From a bacterium (GTDB lineage Bacteria > 4484-113 > JAFGCY01): a stretch of DNA of 64,000 nt. Every line of letters starts with the position of its first letter. The stretch's first letter is position 1. The stretch is taken from assembly GCA_020849855.1 (NCBI GenBank), contig JADZFO010000010.1, forward strand, positions 26,211 to 90,210. Direction: 5' to 3'. The notes beneath the pieces were generated by a model. The model saw only the letters and a list, made by a program, of their open reading frames with translations. It was not told the origin of the DNA and made no database searches. A program made the translations under genes and the position numbers. Positions 32,412-43,700 of the stretch are shown piece after piece.

Positions 32412-33464
32412 ATGGTTCTGAGCAAGAATGGCGGCAGCCGGCCGGCTTTGAAGGCCGGCAAGCCAGCGATGCCCGGGCGCCGTGCTTTCACCCTGATTGA
32501 ACTTCTGGTGGTGATGGGCATCATCCTGGTGCTGGCGTCCATCGCCATCCCGGTGGCCAACAGTGCGCGCCAGAAGGCCAAGGACACCGAGGTCAAGGCC
32601 GGCTGCAGCAATATCCAGAAGGCCCTGGAGCTTTACGCCACCGACCACGCGGGCCAGTACCCCGGCGCGCACTGGGAGCGTGACTCCACGGGCGCCTACT
32701 ACGTCGGCCCCGGCGTGCTGGGCGGCACCCCGACCTATTTCGGCACCGAGGTCAACCAGGACTTCTACACCCCCAAGGACAGCGCCGACCCGCGCATGCC
32801 CTTCCTGGCCGACGGCACCCCCAACCCGCAGTCCCTGGACTCGCTGGTGGTCGGCGGCTACCTGGAGGACTACCCCTCCAACCCCTTCCTGCGCGCCAGT
32901 GACGGCAAGAAGGCTCAGATGAGCAACCTCTTCCTGTTCAACCCCATCCTGGGCACCAGCGCGCCGGACCCGGCCCTGCCGGACACCCTGGACTGGAACC
33001 GCTATACCGGCGTCGGCGAATCGATGCGCACGGAATACCTGGACGTCGGCCGCGGCCACTTCAGCTATATCCCGCTGAACCCGACCAACACCACCGGCTT
33101 TGACTATGTCGGCGAGTGGAACACCGGCAACCTCTCGGACGCCCAGCTATCCGAGTACTACAAGGGCTGCAAGGGCTATATCCTGGTGGGCTGGGGCCAC
33201 GAGCGCATGGACGATTCCCAGGCCAAGGGCGTCAGCACGCGCTTCTGGGACAACGGCCTTGGCGGCTTTGACTTTGACAAGAACCTTTCGCTGGACAGCC
33301 TGGAGCAGGTGCTCAGCAACACCGGCGGCGGCGGCCTGCTTTCCATAGAGCAGCAGGACAGCACCGGCGCGGTGGGCGCTTTCGGCGGGCCCCTGCCCGG
33401 CGGCGCCGTTGATATTGACCAGGCCTTCTACGGCGCCACCTTCTTCACGGTCTCGGGGAGCTAA
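32412..33464 (+). CDS. GspG-like pseudopilin (first of three)
   Basis: 350 residues from ATG 32412; a TTG at 32370 is possible. The prepilin segment reads PGRRA then FTLIELLVVMGIILVLASIAIP. Position -1 is Ala where Gly is usual, so processing by prepilin peptidase may be altered. The helix and strand region KAGCSNIQKALELYATDHAGQYPG and GGYLEDYPSNPFL are typical of GspG, the major pseudopilin. It is roughly twice the standard length. Two related genes follow directly. Confidence 0.85.
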   Translation: MVLSKNGGSRPALKAGKPAMPGRRAFTLIELLVVMGIILVLASIAIPVANSARQKAKDTEVKAGCSNIQKALELYATDHAGQYPGAHWERDSTGAYYVGPGVLGGTPTYFGTEVNQDFYTPKDSADPRMPFLADGTPNPQSLDSLVVGGYLEDYPSNPFLRASDGKKAQMSNLFLFNPILGTSAPDPALPDTLDWNRYTGVGESMRTEYLDVGRGHFSYIPLNPTNTTGFDYVGEWNTGNLSDAQLSEYYKGCKGYILVGWGHERMDDSQAKGVSTRFWDNGLGGFDFDKNLSLDSLEQVLSNTGGGGLLSIEQQDSTGAVGAFGGPLPGGAVDIDQAFYGATFFTVSGS

Positions 33465-33467
33465 GAA

Positions 33468-34472
33468 ATGTTGAATCAATCCAGCCGCCGCGGCTTTACG
33501 CTGATCGAACTGCTGGTGGTGATCGTCATCATCGGCATCCTGGTGACGCTTTCGATCCCGCGTTTCGCCGACTTCCGCCGCAAGGCGCGGGAGACCGAGA
33601 CCGCTGCCAACGTCAAGAAGATCCAGACCGCGCTGGAATCCTTCGGCGCGGACAATAACGGCAACTATCCCTTCAAGGTCCGCTACTTCAACCAGGCGAC
33701 CTACAACAACCCGGGCTTCGACCCTGCCGCGAGTACGCCGACCCGGACCAGTGATTCCAACGGCGACTACTTCAGCCTCGGCCTGATCGGCGGCGTGCGC
33801 ACCGTGAACCCGGACTTCTCCGACAACAGCACAATGACCGCTGTGGAGAAGGACGCGGGAATCAACGAGCACAAGATCGTCCAGCCCTTCGGCTTCAGCT
33901 ACAACGACTTCTACCAGTACTTCAACCAGTACTCCGACCCCCTGCGGGCCAACGGTTACCTGGACGACTATCCGGAGAACCCCTTCCTGAAGCGCCCGAT
34001 GGGTAACATCATGTGGGCCTACGGTAATGCGAACTGGCGCAACGGCGGAGCGTATCTCTATGACTCCACCGTGCCCTATGAGCGCATCACCCCCAGCCCC
34101 GGCGACTTCGTCTACACCTTCTTCTACCGGGCTGATGCCAATGGCATCGATGCCCCGGCCGGCGTGCTGCCGGCCAAGAAGAGCTACCAGGCCAAGAGCG
34201 AGAACGCCACCTTCCCCGGCGAGTATTACATCGACCTGGTGGACAGCTACCAGCTCTGGGGCCTGGGCGAGCTGAAGCTCAACGGCCCCTGGTGGCAGGC
34301 CTATCCCAACAATGCCGCCGGCGCCGCGGTGCCGCGCCAGGAAGCCAAGGTGGACTGGAACGGCAACGGCACCAAGGACATTTTCGAGCTGGGCATGGTG
34401 ATTTACTACAAGAACGCCAGCGCGTCTTCATCCCAGAGCACACAGCAGGGCGGCAAGCCCCTGGAGTTCTAG
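33468..34472 (+). CDS. GspG-like pseudopilin (second of three)
   Basis: 334 residues, starting 4 bases after the previous stop. A very short leader MLNQSSRRG precedes FTLIELLVVIVIIGILVTLS with Glu5. KIQTALESFGADNNGNYPF and NGYLDDYPENPFLKRPMG mark it as GspG-like. The long C-terminal part is rich in aromatic and small residues. It is paralogous to the genes on either side and probably contributes to the pseudopilus shaft. Confidence 0.87.
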   Translation: MLNQSSRRGFTLIELLVVIVIIGILVTLSIPRFADFRRKARETETAANVKKIQTALESFGADNNGNYPFKVRYFNQATYNNPGFDPAASTPTRTSDSNGDYFSLGLIGGVRTVNPDFSDNSTMTAVEKDAGINEHKIVQPFGFSYNDFYQYFNQYSDPLRANGYLDDYPENPFLKRPMGNIMWAYGNANWRNGGAYLYDSTVPYERITPSPGDFVYTFFYRADANGIDAPAGVLPAKKSYQAKSENATFPGEYYIDLVDSYQLWGLGELKLNGPWWQAYPNNAAGAAVPRQEAKVDWNGNGTKDIFELGMVIYYKNASASSSQSTQQGGKPLEF

Positions 34473-34523
34473 TCAAGATTGGACAGCCCGCGGAAAGCGC
34501 CGCGGAACCTGAGGAGCGGATCA

Positions 34524-35642
34524 ATGAACGCAGTTGCTGAAAACAGGCCGATGCAGCGGGGTTTCACCCTGATCGAGCTGCTGGTGGTGGTGACCATCAT
34601 CGGTATCCTGATCGTCGCCCTGGTGCCGGTTGTCCGGCGGGCCCAGGTGGCCGCCAAGGAGACCAAGTGCAAGGCCGGCTTCTCGCAGATCGAGGCGGCG
34701 CTGGCGGCCTACGCCCAGAACCACGGCGGTAACTACCCCGGCGTGGCGACGGACGTGATGGCGCCTTACAGCGACCACGCCCTGGGCGACCCGACCTTCA
34801 CCAACTCGGCGGCGGGCTCGGCCCAGGATGCGGCGCCCAACCGTCTGGTGGCGGGCATCATCGGCGGCCGCGGCGTCTACAACGCCATCGCCGGCGACAT
34901 GTTCACCCAGCTGCGCGACGCCAAGAACCTGCCGGTGGCGGGCAATGAGGACACCCTGCGCTACTTCGACGTGCTGATGCACTCGGGCGCCCTGCAGGAG
35001 TATCCTGAGAACCCCTTCGTCAGCACCCCCGGTTCCGGCGAGCGGGCCCGCATGACCAACGTCTTCCGCTTCGCCGTGGACATGAACGACTTTGACGGCA
35101 ACGCCGGCTTCTATCCCGGCCAGCCCGACACCAATGGCATCTTCAACCCGGCGATCTATGGCAACAAGCTGAACTGGGCCACCGAGGCCGCGGCCTTCGA
35201 GGATCCGCTTGACCCCAGCCGCGCCTTCTATCCCGGCACCCCGAACATGCTGGTGGGTATCCCCAGCACCACGCCGCCGGAAACCGTCGACGACGATTCC
35301 AACTTCGGTACCGGTTCCAGCACCGTTTCGGGCACGGAGCGCGATGACTACTTCGCCCCCGGCGACTTCGCCTATGTGCCGATCCTGAGCTCCAGCGTCT
35401 ATCCCTGGGGCGATGCGGCCGCCACCCTTGAGGACGAGACCTTCAAGTGGGGCACCGCGGTGACCGGCTATTACATGTTTGGCTATGGCGCTCCGGACCA
35501 CAAGAGCCGCGAGTTCGAGGATGCCCAGCGCGAGTTCCTGCAGACCGGCATCAGCGGCTGCGGCAGCGCCGGCGTGGACACGACCTTCGAGGCCACGGTC
35601 CTGCAGCTCTTCGAGGGCGCGATCTACTTCAGCAAGAAGTAG
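34524..35642 (+). CDS. GspG-like pseudopilin (third of three)
   Basis: 372 residues from ATG 34524 with GAGGAG upstream (34511-34516). The leader ends MQRG before FTLIELLVVVTIIGILIVALVP (Glu5). QIEAALAAYAQNHGGNYPG and SGALQEYPENPFVS follow the GspG pattern. It ends before an intrinsic terminator (35669-35700). Three G-like genes in tandem are unusual, because most systems encode one major pseudopilin. Confidence 0.87.
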   Translation: MNAVAENRPMQRGFTLIELLVVVTIIGILIVALVPVVRRAQVAAKETKCKAGFSQIEAALAAYAQNHGGNYPGVATDVMAPYSDHALGDPTFTNSAAGSAQDAAPNRLVAGIIGGRGVYNAIAGDMFTQLRDAKNLPVAGNEDTLRYFDVLMHSGALQEYPENPFVSTPGSGERARMTNVFRFAVDMNDFDGNAGFYPGQPDTNGIFNPAIYGNKLNWATEAAAFEDPLDPSRAFYPGTPNMLVGIPSTTPPETVDDDSNFGTGSSTVSGTERDDYFAPGDFAYVPILSSSVYPWGDAAATLEDETFKWGTAVTGYYMFGYGAPDHKSREFEDAQREFLQTGISGCGSAGVDTTFEATVLQLFEGAIYFSKK

Positions 35643-35668
35643 GACGGCTCCTTAACATGTGTTCAGGG

Positions 35669-35700
35669 GACGCCGTCCTGCGGGGCGGCGTCTGGCTTTT
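35669..35700 (+). terminator. Intrinsic terminator after the third GspG-like gene
   Basis: GACGCCG (35669-35675) pairs with CGGCGTC (35686-35692), followed by TGGCTTTT. It separates the G-like genes from the J- and K-like genes. Confidence 0.65.
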
Positions 35701-35758
35701 GAATCCCCGCTGCAGGGGGAATAATAGATAGCCGGGCTTACCGGCAGGTGGTAGCACG

Positions 35759-37390
35759 ATGCAATACGGGAACGACGGGAACAGGCCGCTGGCGCACTGC
35801 GCTGGCAGTAGCGGCCGCCGGGGTTTCACTCTGGTCGAGGTGCTGGTGGTGGTCCTCATCGCCGGCATCGTGCTGGTGGTGCTGGCCCAGGTGCTGGGAG
35901 CATCCTTTGAGATTCTGCGCACCGGCGAGCAGCGCGCGCAGCTCAACAGCAACGCCCGCGTGGTCCTGGAATACCTGGCTGATGACATCGGCTCCGCGAC
36001 CAGCATCCCGCTGTGCGACGACCGCGACCTCAACGGCGTGCCCGACGAGGCCCCGCTGGCCGAGGGCGGCTACGATGTCGACGCCGTCTGGCGCGTGGCC
36101 CGCCGGATCAACAACGCCAACGTCATCGCCTCCAGCTACTTCCTCTCCGAGGCCTGGTCCGACCGCATCATGACGGTCCACGACAACAGCGTTTACATTG
36201 ACGGCTCAGTGGTGCAGGCCGAAGGCTTCACCAACCCCAAGGTGATCGGCAACGGCCAGACCCGCGTGCGCCAGGTCCCGGTGGCTGACAACATCAGCCG
36301 CATCCACTTTGACTATCTGCACCAGGTGCCGGTCTACCTTTCCCGCGTGAACGGCAACACCCTTGAAATCGCCTACCAGGACGTCGAGACCGGCGCAGTT
36401 GAGTGGGAGGCGCCCAGCGCCGACCGTACCGGCACGATGATCAACAAGGTCCCCGTGATCAGCCACTGGGAGCAGCGCGTGGTGGACGTGGCCTATGACG
36501 AGGCCAACGCCGGCGGCTTCTTTGCCGACGGCTCCACGGGCGCCACCTATGGCGTGACTTTCTGGTCCCTGCGCGACCAGTACCCTGAAGGCCACTCCGA
36601 CCTCAAGCGCACCGGCGACCACGTCGCGGTGCCTACCGGCATGGGCCTTGGCACCATCGGCGGCGGCGGCGTGGAGACCGGCTGGAACTGCACGGTCTTC
36701 TACAACACCTCCACCGGCGGCGCCGGCACCCCGGCGGACAACGCGCCGATCGACCGCTTCGCCTTCGTCTCCACCGGCCTGTCCGGCGGTAACGCGGTGG
36801 AGGGCGGCATCGCCCAGCTGCGTCCCGACATGGAAGCGCTGCACGGCGGCGGCTACTACAACTACAGCATCGACCCCACCGGCATCGGCGACTTCGGCGA
36901 TGCCGACGGCATCCCCGACGGCGACGGCATCCCGGATGACCCCGTGCCGGGCTGGTGGCTGCCCTATGTCCGCGCCGTGCGCATCACCGTGGTGGCGACC
37001 CCGGAGCGCGTGATGCAGCAGCGCACCGAGCGCTCGGGCCTGCAGGGCTCAACCGGCACGCCGCTGTACTACAAGCTGGACTCGCCGGTGCCTTATGCCG
37101 ACCCCAGCCGCACCCAGCCGCTTTACAACCTGAAGAAGGACTACATCGGCGCCGGCCAGGACCTGATCCTGACCAAGACCGTGCCGGTCAACTTCAGCTA
37201 CCGCCGCGACCTGCACTGGGATCCGCGCGACAGCAGCGTGGCCCAGAACATCTTCAACCAGCGCCGTGTGGAGCTGAACTACCGTGAGGCCGAGACCCTG
37301 ATGTTCCACGACCCGGCCAACCCTGACGGCCTGATCGTGGCCCGCAACCCGGTGGAGAAGCTCTACGAGAAGGACGCCTCCCTGCCTTAG
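35759..37390 (+). CDS. GspJ/PilW-like pseudopilin
   Basis: 543 residues. ATG 35759 has AGGTGG (35746-35751) upstream. Its leader ends SGRRG before FTLVEVLVVVLIAGIVLVVL (Glu5). The region QLNSNARVVLEYLADDIGSA is typical of GspJ/PilW, as are later EWEAP and RAVRITVVATPERVM segments. It is about 2.5 times the usual GspJ length, with D/G-rich repeats (DADGIPDGDGIPDDP) resembling calcium-binding loops. It lies upstream of the giant K-like gene, and J and K act together at the pseudopilus tip in known systems. Confidence 0.83.
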   Translation: MQYGNDGNRPLAHCAGSSGRRGFTLVEVLVVVLIAGIVLVVLAQVLGASFEILRTGEQRAQLNSNARVVLEYLADDIGSATSIPLCDDRDLNGVPDEAPLAEGGYDVDAVWRVARRINNANVIASSYFLSEAWSDRIMTVHDNSVYIDGSVVQAEGFTNPKVIGNGQTRVRQVPVADNISRIHFDYLHQVPVYLSRVNGNTLEIAYQDVETGAVEWEAPSADRTGTMINKVPVISHWEQRVVDVAYDEANAGGFFADGSTGATYGVTFWSLRDQYPEGHSDLKRTGDHVAVPTGMGLGTIGGGGVETGWNCTVFYNTSTGGAGTPADNAPIDRFAFVSTGLSGGNAVEGGIAQLRPDMEALHGGGYYNYSIDPTGIGDFGDADGIPDGDGIPDDPVPGWWLPYVRAVRITVVATPERVMQQRTERSGLQGSTGTPLYYKLDSPVPYADPSRTQPLYNLKKDYIGAGQDLILTKTVPVNFSYRRDLHWDPRDSSVAQNIFNQRRVELNYREAETLMFHDPANPDGLIVARNPVEKLYEKDASLP

Positions 37391-37410
37391 GCAGCAAGTC
37401 TGACTTTCCC

Positions 37411-37457
37411 GGCCCCGGCCGACTGCAGCAAGAGCGCAGCGCCGGGGCCTTTTGTTT
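37411..37457 (+). terminator. Intrinsic terminator after the GspJ-like gene
   Basis: GGCCCCGGC (37411-37419) pairs with GCCGGGGCC (37441-37449), followed by TTTTGTTT (37450-37457). Confidence 0.85.
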
Positions 37458-37554
37458 AACCAGCGTGCCAGGAATTGCCAGAATCGGGCCGCTTTTGCAG
37501 CGGCCGCGGCCAGGCCGGCGGCCCCCGCCGGGGTTTCAAAGGGCAGGGGGTGGG

Positions 37555-37560
37555 TATAAT
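37555..37560 (+). promoter_or_regulatory. -10 element TATAAT of the giant GspK-like gene
   Basis: GGGTATAATCTTTG gives a perfect -10. The leader of about 205 bases before ATG 37774 is the longest in the window. Confidence 0.5.
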
Positions 37561-37773
37561 CTTTGTGCAGGAAGGTTTCTCTTCCACGACATTTCAGGAC
37601 CCAAAACCAAAATGGAAAAAAGAATGCCAGGCGGTACCCTGCCGTGCGGGCGCATGCGCCCCGATTTGTTGCGCGCGGATTCAGGCGCGCAGGCGGGGCG
37701 GATGCCACTTTCTGGCTTTTCCAGCCTGCCGGAAGCGGATGCTCCGGCGACGGACTTTACCGGGAGTAAGGCT

Positions 37774-40700
37774 ATGCAGCTGTCCCTAAACGCAAAACGT
37801 GCGCCCCAGAAGCGCCGTGGTGTGATCCTGCTGGCAGTGCTGATTTTCATCGCACTGCTGCTGCCTCTGGTCACCCTTGTGCTTACCAGCATCAACACGG
37901 AATCCGTGGCGACGGCTGAAGCAATCAAGGGTGCCAAGGCGGACATGGCCAGCGAGAAGGCGATGAACGACGCCATATCGCTGGTTGTGCAGGAGAAGGC
38001 CTTCCCTTCCTACTGGACCAGCCAGCGCCAGCCCAATACCGCGATCATCGTGGTGGACCAGGCGACGGGCTTCCGCCGCGACGAGATGCCGGACTCCGGC
38101 GCCGTCGGCGGTGCAGGCCTCGACAACGTCCTGGGCACCAACGACGACTACTGGATGGGCCCGCGTTATGACCGTTCCTATAACGGCGCCAACGACCCGG
38201 AAGACAACAGCCGCATGTACCGCTATGAGTTCGCTTTCGACTCGGTGGATGCGCCCGTCTATCTGGGCCAGAGCTGGAGCCAGTCGCCCGCCAACCGCAG
38301 CAGCTTCGTTTCCTCCTTCACCGGCGGCACGATGTGGATGCTGAACCAGTACGCCGGCGTCCAGGCAGACCAGGACGCCCCGGCTGATGGCGTGGACGAG
38401 GGCTATGACGTCGCCAACGCTGATCCCTTCAACGGCAACTACCCGGGCATCCTTTCCGGCCCCGGCTATTACCTTGGCTCGGACGAGCCCCGCGTGGCGG
38501 GCCCGGGCTCCGCGGTGAACCGCGACATCGACACCGGCAACTCGATCAAGGACTACATGTTCAACGCCAAGGTCAACCTTTACGAGAGCATCTTCTCTGA
38601 CCTTGACCGCGGCCCCATCCCGACCAGCCTGCTGAAGAGCTATGCCTCCGTCACCGACGAGGCCGGCCGGGTGAACCTGAACATCTTCCTCAAGAAGGTG
38701 CGCGTCTGGATGCCCGAGTCCGCTGAGACCGACTACGACCTCGACGGCTATGGCACCAACGACTACAACGGCAATGAGACCGTTGACGAGTCGGGCTGGA
38801 AGTGGGTCGACAACCCGCTCTTCCCCGACCGCTACACCACGGTGAAGTGGGACTTCGACCCCACCGCCGAGACCTTTGCCCAGCGCGGCGGCAGCTTCCA
38901 GAACAGCAATATCGACTGGGGCAGCATGGCCACGGACGGCACCTTCAGCTCCAGTACCGACGATATTTCGATGCCGCAGCTTGGCGAGAACGCCCAGCAC
39001 TTCTATCAGGGCGACATCGACGGCGACGGTATCGGCGAGGGCGTGGAGGCCTGCCGCTCCAGCCTCGAGATGCTGATGACCCTGCCGGGCATGACCGGCC
39101 AAATGGCGGCCAACCTGCTGGAGTACATGAACCCCACGCAGGACTACTTCGCCGACCTGGCCAGCGCCCGCGGCCTGGCCAACCCCACCGACTACTACAA
39201 CCCCAACGGCGGCACCTGGCCGCCCACGGTTGACGCGGTTAACAACATCTACCGCGAGGACGCCTGCAACCTGACACCGGCGCTGCTGGCCCTGGAAGTG
39301 ACCCAGGCCGGCGGCGTGGTGACCGACTTCCGCTGGGGCATGGACTTCAGCGAAGAAGACGACCTGCCCCTGCCTCCTCCGCACCCCCTGACCAGCTTCA
39401 ACGAGCTGGTGGGTGGCAGCGGTACGGCGGCGGGCGGCTACCGCAGCCTGATCCGTGTGAGCGCCCCGGCCAACGACCAGATGCCCTACACCAACAGCAA
39501 CCGCGCTGAAAGCTCGGGCATCCCCGGCGGCGTCATCGAGGGCTATCCCGAGAGCGCCGCGGTGGGCCCGCGCAAGGAAAGCGGCGTGCTGGTGCAGGAC
39601 GTCTTCCCGGCCTACCGCGAAGAGCTGCTGACCGGCGCCGGCTTCACCCAGGCCCAGGCCGACCGCCTCTCCGAGCAGGCCACCATCTTCAGCTATGACA
39701 CCAACGTGCTGGCGACCAATGTCCAGGACGTGTCAGAGGACGCGGACCTGGTTAACGCCTATGTGCCGGGCGACCCGCAGTACAGCGGCGCGGCCCTGCG
39801 CGCGACCCCCGAAGATCTGCAGGATACCGACAACGTGCCGGACCTGCGCTTTGACGTTGACCGCTTCGTCTTCGGCGTGACCCTCAGCGACTACCGCCGT
39901 CGCGCGGATGAGATGTACGCGCACCTGCGCGAGCACATGAACCGTCCGAGCTTCGACAAGTTCACGCTGCCGGTGGTGGACCGTCTTGGCCGCGCCGGCG
40001 CCGAGGACAACCTGGTCGACAACGGCGACACGCGCTATGACCCCACCGCGGCCGGCGGCCAGAACCAGCTCTATGTCCCGCACCGCGATGCCCAGGCCCG
40101 TGTCTACAACGTGGGCGCCCTGGGCCGCGAGGATGATCCGGACGGCGGCGGACCGGCCCTGGCCACCGGCTATCCGGCCCTCAACCCCGAGTTCAGCATC
40201 GACTCCTGCCTCTCCATCGTGCTGTACCGCAATGGTTCGCTGCTGGAAGAGGATGACTACAGCTACAACCCCAACAACGGCGCCTTCCCGCCGGCGGCCA
40301 ACCGCGGCCTGCTGAACCTCTTCCCCTTCGGCGTGCCCTGGTTCGTCAACGTCCTGGGCCCCTTCGGCAGCCAGCTGCAGTACTTCCTGGAAGCCAACAA
40401 TGACCCGCAGCCCTTCGCCGGCAACAACGTCAACCCGCAGGTGCGGGCGCACGGCAACGGCGTCTTCGAGTTCAACAACATGCTGCAGGCCGGCAGCTTC
40501 GACACCCCGGCGGACCTGCTCAACGTGCCGCAGTACAGCTATGGCCGCATGAGCGTCAGCCTGATGGCCGACCCGCCTTCGGACTTCCGCTTCGATTCAA
40601 ACGGCAACGGCACGGTGCAGGGCGCGGTGCCCGGCGAGTCCGGCGTGGTCAACTACTACGTCGCTTTCAGCGATGTGGTTGATGCCTCCTGGTACCTGGC

Positions 40701-43700
40701 GAACGTCGACCCCGACGGCCCGGACCAGCTGCCCGGCACCGGCGATGACCCGCCGATGAACGTGCCTCTGTACCGCCTGGTCTTCAACAGCCACAACCGC
40801 CCCGGCGCTTCCACGCCGGCCCGTACCTGCATCATTCCCCTGACCGCGATGCAGCTGCGCGCGGTGGGCGGCGGCGCTGAAAGCGGCCGCAGCATGGTGA
40901 CCATTGCGGCCTGGGACAACTTCAACAACCTGGATGTGATCGGCCCGGCCTTCACCGCCAACGCCTCCTTCGCGGCGACCCTGGGCCCGCTGGGCGCCAG
41001 CGGCACCCTGGCCCAGACTTTCAACTGGCGCCAGGTGCCCCTGCCTGAGGAGAACGCCAGCGCCGGCGCCGTGGGCGCCGATGCCGACGGCCGTCCGCTG
41101 GCCGCGGCGGATTACCACAACAGCAACCCGCTGGTCCCGGTGGCGGACCGTCAGGCCTTTGCCTACGACGCCAACGGCGATCCTTACCTGACCAGCCGCG
41201 TCGAGGCGATCGCCTGGGATTCCGGCACCAACGCGCCGGCCCAGCCCGAGATGCGCTCGGACGAGAACACCCGCGTCTACCTGCAGTACAACCAGACGGC
41301 GCAGGTGCCCTTCCGCGTCGACATCCTGCCGGTGCGCGTGGGCGGCGACGAGTACGAAGTCCGCTCCAGCTTCGGCGGCGCGGATGTGGACGGCGGCGGC
41401 GCCTACCTGCTCTATGACTGGAGCTACGAGGACAACGCCGACACCGACACCGACCCGGACAGCGTCGACGGCACCTGGCCGGTGCAGCAGGTCGGGCAGG
41501 TCCCCAACCCGCAGGTTGTGCGCATCCGCCCCGAGACCGGGCAGATCACCCTGCGCGTCTATGACCTGCGCACCTTCACCGACAACGCGCCGGGCGTGAC
41601 CCTGCCGGTGGCGACCGGCTTCGCCCTGCCGGGCGGTATCTGGGCCGGCGACCGGGTGAACTACCCGCCGCTCTTCCCGGATGACCCGGCCTACCTTGGC
41701 ACCTATCCGCTGGCCGGAACGGGCGGCTACGCCGAAGACACCGTGCTGGTGCAGCAGATCGAGAGCCCGGTGGACATCCTGCCGGAGATCGCGGTCCAGA
41801 ACCCCTCGATGTACCAGAACGACGACGACCTTGAAGTCCGCTATGGTGCAGTCGGCGGCCGCGCTCCTTACACCTACACGATCTCAGTCCTGGATGCCGC
41901 GGACGGCGGCCCTGGCGATACGCCTTACGCCGGTCCTGACGGCGCCGGCCCGATCGCCAGCTACCCGGGTCTCGGCACTCCGCCGCGTCCCTCGCTGATC
42001 ACCGCCCCGGGCGTGGCCTATGACAAGGGTGGTGTGGGCACCGGTGATGTGATCCTGCCGCAGAGCTTCACCTCCAACAACCCGGAGGAGGACCGCCTGA
42101 TCAACACCGGCGGTCTGGCCGCGGGCGAGTACTGGGTCGAGCTGCAGGTCACGGACAGCAGCGCCGTGCCGATTACCCGCTTTGCCTACACCAAGCTCTC
42201 CGTGGGCACGGACAACAGCCCCAGCGACAGCAGCGGCCTGCCGCCGGAAATGAACACCAGCATCAACCTGCGTGATCTGGGCGAGGGCCGCAAGGGCTTC
42301 GTGGCCAGCGCCAGCGTTGATGGCGGCAGCGGCGGATACAGCTATTACTGGGAAGTCCACCGCCCGATCTACGACAACAGCAACCCGGCCAGCCCCGTGC
42401 TGGTGGACGAGCAGCTCGTGGACAGCGCGGCGCCCTTCGTGGGCATCGACGCCCAGGGCATCCCGTCCAACATCCCGGCCTTCACCTCCAACGAGGCCAA
42501 CCCGAGCTTCGAGTTCCAGGCCATCGATGCGGCCAACGGCGTCTACTTCGTCCACTGCTGGGTCATTGACCAGCGCGGCGGGTCACCCAACGTGGTCCAG
42601 CCGAACATGGCCCACGACGTGGCGATGGTGACGATCAACGATGCCGGCAGCTCCGGCGGCACCGGCGGTATTCCGATCGACAGCCTCAGCCGCACGCCGA
42701 TGGCAGTCCTGGCGGCCAACCCGCCGGGCAACTCCAGCACTCCGCTGGGCAACAACAGCATCGGTTCCACCGGCACCAACCGGCCCTACATCGGTGTCTC
42801 GCCGACCTACCTGAACCAGAGCGCGCTGGAGCCCGATGTGGCCGGCCGCGGCGACGTGGTGATCATCCGCGGCTTCAACTTCGACGCCACGGCTGACAAC
42901 AACGTCGTGCGCTTCGGCGGCGATGTCACCGCCCGGGCCTTCCGCGTCCAGACCGTGGTGGGCAACAACATCACGATCAACGGCAACAACTATGTCCAGC
43001 AGGAACTCTTCGTGGTCGTGCCGAATGGCGCGCGCACGGGCAACCTGAACGTCAGCACTCCGGGCGGCACCAGCCAGGCGGTCTTCTTCCAGACCGGCTA
43101 TGTGGTCAACTTCGACCTCATCGGCAAGATGAGCCCGGACGACCCGTCCTACCTGCGCTTCGACCTGGACTACCAGGGCGACGGTAAGTACGACTTCAGC
43201 TACAACACCCAGGCCAACCCGGACCAGAGCGGCATCGTGCGCGCCTCCGACCAGGCCATCACTCACGACTATGCCAGCGACGGCGTGGGTAACTACAACG
43301 CCACCCTGAAGGTCACTGACCTCGTCTCCGGCCGTGTCCAGATGAGCCACCAGCTCATCACCATCAAGGACCGCCGTCCGGCGACCAGCGGCCAGCTGAC
43401 CATCGCTTCCGGCACCGTGACCCAGCTTGGCTCGGGCGGCGGCGCCCTGCCGGGTGCGACCTTCACCGACAGCGCCCAGAACTTCGATTCCGTCGGCCTC
43501 AACCTGGGCACCGACCTGATCTACAACATCACGACCTCGCCGACCAGCGGCCAGACCATCAACGGCTTCGCCGACGGCGAGATCCAGTGCAGCGGCACCT
43601 GGAACGTCGGCGATGTGTATGAGGTGCGCCGCGCGGTGGACCAGGCCAACATCAACTCGATGCTGGTCAACACCTGGCCGGACATCGACCTGCGCTCTGA

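Larger units (their letters stand above)
37391..37773. other. Intergenic region and leader before the giant gene (383 bases)
   Basis: It contains a terminator (37411-37457), a perfect TATAAT (37555-37560) and about 205 bases of leader before the preferred ATG at 37774. The frame of the giant gene is open upstream to 37465 and includes ATG 37612, but no ribosome site precedes those starts and the product would bury the prepilin leader. Confidence 0.6.
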
